DNA of 64,000 nucleotides, taken from NCBI GenBank assembly GCA_905221605.1, contig CAJNDS010002499.1, forward strand, positions 1-64,000, given 5' to 3'. The first letter of the stretch is position 1. The number at the start of each line of letters is the position of its first letter. Source of the stretch: Symbiodinium natans. Its lineage: Eukaryota > Sar > Dinophyceae > Suessiales > Symbiodiniaceae. A program made the position numbers and the translations under genes. A model generated the notes under the pieces. It saw nothing but the letters and a program-made list of their open reading frames with translations. It was not told where the DNA came from and ran no database searches. Shown here in pieces: positions 58,439-64,000 of the stretch.

Positions 58439-59671
58439 CTAAGCCACTGCTCGACGGGACTTCTTCCGGAATCTCTTTGCTGCTTTCTGGCTCTTTTCCT
58501 TTTTCTCGAAGGTCTTCTTTGTCTCCTTTTCTACTTTGCCAGATCCCTTCGTCTCGTCCTTTTTCTCCTCCTTCTGCTCCAATCCTTCCATACTTGCAGC
58601 TTCCTCTTTCTTTTCTTCTGACTTCTTTGAGCTGCTGGTGCTTTCCGAACTCTCGCTCGAGTCACTACTCGTTTCGTCCTCTTCAGCTTCGTCGCTGGTC
58701 AGCGCCCTATCTTCTTCTTTTTCCTCTTCTTCACGTTCCTCTTCACCAAACTTTTCGTTCTTCTTCCTTTCTTCTTCTCGCTTCTTCTCGATCCTTTCAA
58801 TCTGCTCTTCTCTGCGAGCTTTTCCACCTTCCTTTTGTTCCTCCAATTGCTCAGTTCTTTTCTCCATCATTTCTCGCTGAGCCTTTCCTTCATCTTCTTC
58901 CTTTGGCTTTTCGCATTCTCCATCTTCTGGCTTCTCTTCTTCCTCTTTAGCTGGTGTCTCGCCTTCCGGCTTTTCTTCAACTTCATCAATCTTCACCATG
59001 GCTGCCTTGGACTTCGGTCCTGGCATTACCAACCCAACCAGCTTATGCCAAAATGCTGCGGGACATACAAACATGCATACAATCGCTCCAAAGAAAACTG
59101 CTGCCATGGTCATGATGCACACGCTGTTTTCGTCTTTTCTTTCTTCAAATTTTACACTTTCTCCAACTTCGCACATCAACACCATCGTGTCTATTCGAGC
59201 AGTTCTCTTGACCATCGCATTCGAGATCGGTTTTCCGCTTGCATTTTTCGCATAATTTTCTTTTTCGATTCCTTCCATCTCGTTTCCGAGAATAATCATG
59301 TACTTCCTGATTTTCTCTTTCGTCAATGCCTTTGTTCCGAGATCTGCAGGATTTTTCGTTCCTTTTATCGCCTTGATTTCTAATCCTCGAACTTTCTGAA
59401 TCCACAACAGCATGTGTCTTGCTCTTCCGAGTCCTTTCCTTGCAATTAGCTGTCTTGACGAACTTGAATCTGAGAACAGTCTCAGCTTTGGTTCTATTCC
59501 TAAGATTCCCTTCAGCAACTCTCGCAGAACATGGCTTCCGATAAAATTCCTGTTGACGCCCGACACTTCCACATGTACCACTCGCTGGGTGGAGCAGCAA
59601 ATGCCTTTCACAGAGAGTCGGAGCGGGCCGGGGTGGGCCAAAGCACTGAGAAAGTGGGGGACTTTGCTCAT
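58439..59671 (-). pseudogene. 5'-truncated copia RNase H fused to a membrane segment and charged tail
   Basis: This 410-codon ORF begins in or near the end of a copia pol. RLFSDSSSSRQLI, GRARHMLLWIQ and GTKNPADLGTKAL are the last RNase H motifs; the earlier motifs are absent, so it cannot be active. It continues into a hydrophobic stretch (MTMAAVFFGAIVCMFVC, residues ~190-215) followed by ~190 residues of Glu/Lys-rich, probably coiled-coil sequence ending in a basic tail. The element is a different lineage from the one at 21-30 kb, which has no such extension. The membrane-plus-coil tail is intact although the rest is lost. Confidence 0.7.
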
Positions 59672-60302
59672 GTCACCCCAGAGTTTGCCGCATCGGCACA
59701 GGAGGTTGCAATAGGGGGGACAAGTGGCCCATCTTCCAAGTACTCAAATTGAGTCGGTTCTTGTCCGAAAACATATGACGACCTTGCCTTGTTGTTCTTG
59801 TATCTTGCTTTACACTCTGTTCGTTCTCATTACATGAACACTTGCAGTGTGGAGACATGCGCCTCCTCCAAAGGATTATGTCAGCTAGCTTGAGAACACC
59901 CCGAAGCAAAGCTTTCAGAGGCAAGCGCTCATGTTTGGGGGGGGGGCTTTCTCCCGAAATCTCACCGCTGGCTTTGACTTCTCTCTTCAACCTTGTCTGT
60001 TCTTGGGACCCAACACCGCCATCACAATATGTTGGATTTGATTCGTGTTCTCAAGCGATGTTTGCACATTATGCAAGAGAGAGACCATGAAGGTTGATGT
60101 AATAAGTAGGCATCTCAACATTGGTGTGGTACATACTGGGCTTTGTGTCTTTCAAAGCACTTCAAACATGACCTAGCTGTTTTCCGTGCCGTTGCTCGAG
60201 CTGCACGTGTGTCGCATGGAGTCAAGATTCAGAGCCAATGGGGTGCTGAGCGAGAATGGGTGATGGTGCCGATCAGCTTCTGGAGAGGTGTCCAAGCGTG
60301 AA
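59672..60302. other. Spacer, no gene
   Basis: No supported ORF. The sequence leads into the telomere-like tract without a clear border feature. Confidence 0.4.
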
Positions 60303-60615
60303 AGGCCCTAAGCCCTAAGCCCTAAGCCCTAAGCCCTAAGCCCTAAGCCCTAAGCCCTAAGCCCTAAGCCCTAAGCCCTAAGCCCTAAGCCTAAGCCCTA
60401 AGCCCTAAGCCCCAAGCCCTAAGCCCTAAGCCCTAAACCCTAAGCCCTAAGCCCGAAGCCCTAAGCCCTAAGCCTTAAGCCCTTAGCCCTTAGCCCTTAG
60501 CCCTAAGCCCTAAGCCCTAAGCCCTAAGCCCTAAGCCCTAAGCCCTAAGCCCTAAGCCCTAAGCCCTAAGCCCTAAGCCCTAAACCCTAAACCCTAAACC
60601 CTAAACCTAAATCTA
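60303..60615. repeat. Interstitial telomere-like tract, ~310 bp
   Basis: The 7-base unit CCCTAAG is repeated over 40 times. Some CCCTTAG units occur near 60,480-60,500, and the right end changes to CCCTAAA (60,580-60,605). CCCTAAA is the complement of TTTAGGG, the telomere repeat of plants and dinoflagellates. Most units are the G variant, so this is either a mutated internal tract or a variant array beside a former end. Confidence 0.92.
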
Positions 60616-60894
60616 GATCCTAAACCCTGATTCACAGTTAGACTGAACTTTGCACATGTGTTGTGCGTTTTCGTGTGGCGCCAAGTGCAGCTAAGGCTGA
60701 GCTCGTTAGCGCCTGGCGGTTCAAGTCTGGAACCGGTGCTGAAAGCCTTTCACGAGGATTGTTTTCAGTGGGAGGTTCAGCAGCAGCATGGCATATTGAG
60801 CATGTCTTTGCTTGTACTGTGGCCAATGTCTTTCAGTGCGCTGTGTTGTTAAGTTCGGCAAAGGTTCGTTGCAGACAGGGCGGCCTTTTTCACG

Positions 60895-61083
60895 GTGACG
60901 TGTGCCGATGGATCACATCCACTGGTATGGACTCAGTATCACGATGAGTACAAAGGCTTATTCGAAACGCACTTGAACAAGGTTCTCCACTCTTTGGATA
61001 TTGATGTCGTCGAGTTCACTTCCTTTTGTGAATGGCTTCGTGTAAACGCCGACATCTTTGAGGATTCGCGCTTGATTTTGTGA
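60895..61083 (+). CDS. Possible C-terminal exon, unknown protein
   Basis: A 62-codon open stretch without an ATG encodes WTQYHDEYKGLFETHLNKVL and DVVEFTSFCEWLRVNADIFE, a helical, acidic sequence unlike the repeats around it. It could be a last exon of a host gene, with an AG acceptor at ~60,872-60,876 (gcagacagg). I cannot name the family; this is weak. Confidence 0.3.
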   Translation: MTCADGSHPLVWTQYHDEYKGLFETHLNKVLHSLDIDVVEFTSFCEWLRVNADIFEDSRLIL

Positions 61084-62505
61084 GACTGCTTGCCTATGAG
61101 AAGTGCGGCAACTCCAGCCAGTGGCGTAAGCACTTGTTTCTTGTGCTTTTTCGTGCGCAAACCAATGCCAGGCATGCCAGGCATGCGAGGATACGCCTAG
61201 GCCAAAAACCCATTTCATGACAGGTTGCTGTCCGAAGAAGTGGCCGAGCAATGGGGGAGATGCCACTAACCGGAGAACGGTTGTGACAGAAGTTCAATAC
61301 CACAAAGTTTTCCAATACAGGGTGCATGCCCAACTGGGCCGTGCTGTGACTGGAACAGCCGCACCCGCCCAGACCATAACCTCAGTCCGACACCACTTGT
61401 TGTTCTCTGTAAGGCATGGGAAAAGCATTGGCCTTGGGGACCTTTGAAGGATTTGGGCCTGGAAAGGTTATATGTACGCAGTTTGAGCAGGAAAACGCCG
61501 CACACAACAGAACATGACGTATAGTGTCACAAAGTGTCTGCACATGCTTGGCAATGCTTGCGTGACATTCCGTCATGTCTTGTGAGGATGACACGGAAGG
61601 TTTGTACCCATTCCTGCAAACCGTTACAGCCTCGTTGGATTCTGGCCTGCATTGTCGTGTTGGATTTCGAAAGAGGTGGTAGTTTCCTCGCTACTTGGCC
61701 CGCCTCGGCCAGGGGGCCTGGAATGAACAGGGCTAAGCCGATTGTGCCGCACGTAAGCCGTTTAAGCCGCAGGCCGCACTTAAGCACGGTGTCAACATGG
61801 TTGCCATGTTAGACATGTGTTTAGGTTGCGGTGCCATGGCAAGCGTACAGTTCAAGCAGAGCCATACATCATGACTCCTCCAGCCGATCTGACGTTCAAC
61901 GGCATAGCAACGTACCGGAACATGAAGAAGGTACAGAAGATAACGGATGACATTGACGAAGGAGTCGAAAAACGAGGGCCAACTCTTCACCATATTCTCA
62001 CAGTGCCGGTTGCCCGCGGACATGCAGGTTGGTTATCAAACCAAGGCCACATGTTGGGAGGCGCATAGTGAAGAATGGGTGGGAAAGGAACAGCTATCGG
62101 AGTAAGAAACGGCCGGTTCAGGGGGAGGTGTTTCGAGGGGGCTCTGGGGTTCAGGGTTGCAAGCTTTATCCACCTGGAGCCCTTTGAAGGAGCCCAGTGG
62201 CTCTCAGCGCATCCTCAAGAACTGAGCCTGTGTGTTTTCAGCAGCCAGCATTTCTGAAGTGGGGGTCACGCGGGGTCCTTGCGACAGTTTCAGTGGCATG
62301 ACAGTGGGTCCCCGAAAGTTGGCCCTTGCAGTGTGCTTGAGTGGGTTTTCAAGGGTCCCTTGGGTCCTCCCAGTATCTCAGCAGACAATACCTTGATGTC
62401 CCAGCACAAACCCTGGAGGGTCCGGAGGATATCTTGGGGCAGGGGGCAGGCGAAGAAGTAATGGAGACCCCCGGCACTACTTCCAGCCGCCAAATGAATG
62501 GGAAA
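61084..62505. other. Stretch without a supported gene
   Basis: Only short ORFs without domain content. A small duplication catgccaggcatgccaggca is visible at ~61,165-61,187. Confidence 0.4.
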
Positions 62506-62800
62506 CCATTTTATTATTATTGTTACTATTATAAATATAATTAGAACTATAATTATATTTATTATAATTATAATTATAAATATAATTATAATTATAGTTA
62601 TAATTATATTATAATTATAATTATAATTATACTTATAATTATAATTATAATTATAATTATAGTTATAGTTATAATTATAGTTATAATTATAGTTATAATT
62701 GTAATTATAATTATTCTCATCATCATTATTATTATTATGATTATTATTATGATTATTATTATTATTGTTATTGTTATTGTTATTATTATTTTTACTCCCG
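62506..62800. repeat. AT-rich microsatellite (attata / tta)n
   Basis: Runs of taattataat and attattatt with few other bases. The Asn/Ile/Tyr-rich ORFs here are read-through of the repeat. Confidence 0.9.
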
Positions 62801-62804
62801 GATA

Positions 62805-63440
62805 ATAATGGACCCCCCCTCCCTCCCCCCCGCCCACCTGGTATCCATTTACTTACTATTATTTCCCAATTCATAATATTGGACCCCCCCCCCTGCCCCT
62901 CCCCCCCAAATAATGAAAAAGGAATGGGAAACCGTTTCAAATAATAAAATGGACCCCCCCTTCTTCGCCCCCCCCCCCCCCCCCCATAATTTCATAATGG
63001 AATGGGAAACAATTTAATCACTATTATTTCCCAAATAATCATAATAATGTGCCCGCCCCGCCCCCTCGCAGACCCCCCCCCTTTGCAAACACAATGCTCA
63101 CATGATGTGTTTCGACAAGATTCATATGCTACGAAGCTCGTTTTGCACGGCTTAAAAAGGGGGGAGCGCAGCCTCCCCCCGGCGGACCCTTGCAGTCGTA
63201 TTTCCCAGAATAATGATCTCCCCCCCAAAATAAAATAAAACAAAATAAGAACAAAATAATAATCCTTAGAATAATAATGCCGACCCCCCCCCCCCGGATC
63301 CAATGGTGTCTCCAACGAGAATAATGATCCCCCCCCTCCCCACAAAAAAAGAAAGAATAATAATAATGCCACCCCCCCTCCCCTCCCGCGGATCCTGGCA
63401 ATCGTATCTCCCACAAGAATAAAGATCTCCCCTCCCCCCT
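62805..63440. repeat. C-tract / AATAAT module cluster
   Basis: At least ten runs of 7-18 C residues alternate with aataatg-type words. A longer module (gaatgggaaac-ntt, then aataata, then C-run) recurs near 62,920 and 63,000, and an ~80-bp module (gatcc-tggcaatcgtatctccca) recurs near 63,185 and 63,395. The longest run is 18 C at about 62,967-62,984. Confidence 0.8.
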
Positions 63441-63456
63441 AAAAGAATGCTCGCGT

Positions 63457-63843
63457 GTGCCCTCTCTTGGGGGGCTTACCGGTCGCCTTGGTACATTGGC
63501 ACGCCGCTCTCAGAGTATTAGGCTTGAAAGGTCTCACGGCATCAGCGGACTTCGCATAGTTCAGTTTGCATTTCAATTTTCACCTGCTGCGAACTTGTGT
63601 GCTTCTTCGCCTTGTGCGTCGTCACGTAAGGATTACAACGCCTTTCTGGCAGTGGTCTTTGCAGAGGTTCGCCGGCAGCGTGGCGAGACAGAGGCGACCC
63701 ACGCTGACTTGGATGTACAAGTCCCAGAAGGCATGGCTCCAGGTCAGCCAGTTGTGGTGGAGTACCTTGGTGCACATTACGAGCTGACGATCCCGGTGGG
63801 TTACGAGCCGGGGATGGTGTTTCGGACATGCGTTGCCCTGTAG
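63457..63843 (+). CDS. Possible host exon with a VPxGxxPGQ-type domain
   Basis: An open frame of 128 codons ends in TAG and starts only with GTG, so it is probably an exon rather than a full gene. The last ~70 residues look genuine: FLAVVFAEVRRQRGE, then DVQVPEGMAPGQPVVVEYLG and LTIPVGYEPGMVFR. The repeated PxGxxPGxxF pattern is the small beta domain common in algal and dinoflagellate proteins (family recollection, no name certain). The first ~50 residues may be intron or untranslated sequence. Confidence 0.5.
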   Translation: MPSLGGLTGRLGTLARRSQSIRLERSHGISGLRIVQFAFQFSPAANLCASSPCASSRKDYNAFLAVVFAEVRRQRGETEATHADLDVQVPEGMAPGQPVVVEYLGAHYELTIPVGYEPGMVFRTCVAL

Positions 63844-64000
63844 CAGCCTGTGACTTGTGGCTCTTGGGCAGCTCGCGACAGCGCTAAGCGCAGTTTCGTG
63901 CCAAGATCCCCTATCGAGCTTCAGCTGGCTGGGTAGGGAAAAATGATGCATGCGCAGCCTCTGTCCTAATGTTTGCCACATGTCGGTTCCAGAGAGTAGC
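63844..64000. other. Window end, no gene
   Basis: No supported ORF after the stop at 63841-63843. Confidence 0.4.

Noticed and set aside
61817-62068. 83-codon ORF in the gene-poor right part
   Set aside because: No domain and no homologous copy in the window; length is within what chance gives.
62290-62940. 216-codon Asn/Tyr/Ile-rich ORF
   Set aside because: It is a translation of the AT microsatellite plus C-tracts.
1-64000. tRNA, rRNA or riboswitch genes
   Set aside because: No cloverleaf with the usual GGTTCGAATC-type arm in a credible context and no rRNA-like conserved blocks were seen by eye.

Overview
The window looks like nuclear DNA of a dinoflagellate, most plausibly a Symbiodiniales/Suessiales type (inference). 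The signs are: relics of the dinoflagellate spliced leader (last bases TTGGCTCAAG) in front of several units; plant/dinoflagellate-type 7-base telomere-like repeats; very dense retroelements; and no bacterial-style operons, rRNA or tRNA genes. Almost every recognisable gene belongs to a mobile element, and ordinary host coding is limited to one or two possible exons at the right end.

Layout. 1-12,409: a head-to-tail array of five ~2.5-kb units on the minus strand. Each carries a 305-codon ORF with two CxxC pairs, a spliced-leader relic at its 5' end and a hairpin at its 3' end; a 113-bp 5'-truncated tail lies between two of them. 12,410-21,190: a near-complete non-LTR retrotransposon (minus) with ORF0/ORF1 (zinc ribbon, coiled coil), ORF2 (AP endonuclease, RT, RNase H, zinc-binding segments) and ORF3 (degenerate kinase-like fold). 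It shares its ~100-nt leader and its 3' hairpin tail with the 2.5-kb units, so those are probably its non-autonomous partners. Every element in the array starts or ends at the same 12-13-bp word, which also sits beside the polypurine tract of the next element. 21,203-30,302: a Ty1/copia element (minus) with gag-protease and an integrase-RT-RNase H polyprotein that has a C-terminal PCTGGSP domain.

31,287-53,745: two copies and fragments of an unfamiliar long unit on the plus strand. Copy 1 has a possible spliced-leader relic, ORF-A (alpha/beta-hydrolase-like, GFSAG) and ORF-B (1,784 residues with a superfamily-1 helicase core), then a repeat-rich 3' region ending in poly(A). Copy 2 is 5'-truncated and also ends in poly(A). 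No reverse transcriptase is visible, so these look like retroposed mRNAs or a non-autonomous element moved in trans. 53.9-57.6 kb holds a 35-bp minisatellite, a large ~42-bp repeat field in both orientations, and a third poly(A) tail of the same family with a (GT)n tract. 58.4-59.7 kb is a 5'-truncated copia RNase H fused to a membrane segment and a charged tail. 60.3-60.6 kb is an interstitial telomere-like tract. 62.5-63.4 kb is AT microsatellite and C-tract DNA. The right edge carries a possible host exon.

Common theme: in the non-LTR element ORF0, ORF1, ORF2 and ORF3 all lie in one reading frame broken only by stop codons, and in the copia element gag-protease and pol are likewise separated by one in-frame TAG. 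With shared ends, shared hairpin and shared insertion word, the left half of the window reads as a self-targeting retroelement partnership, and this is the best candidate here for an undescribed system.
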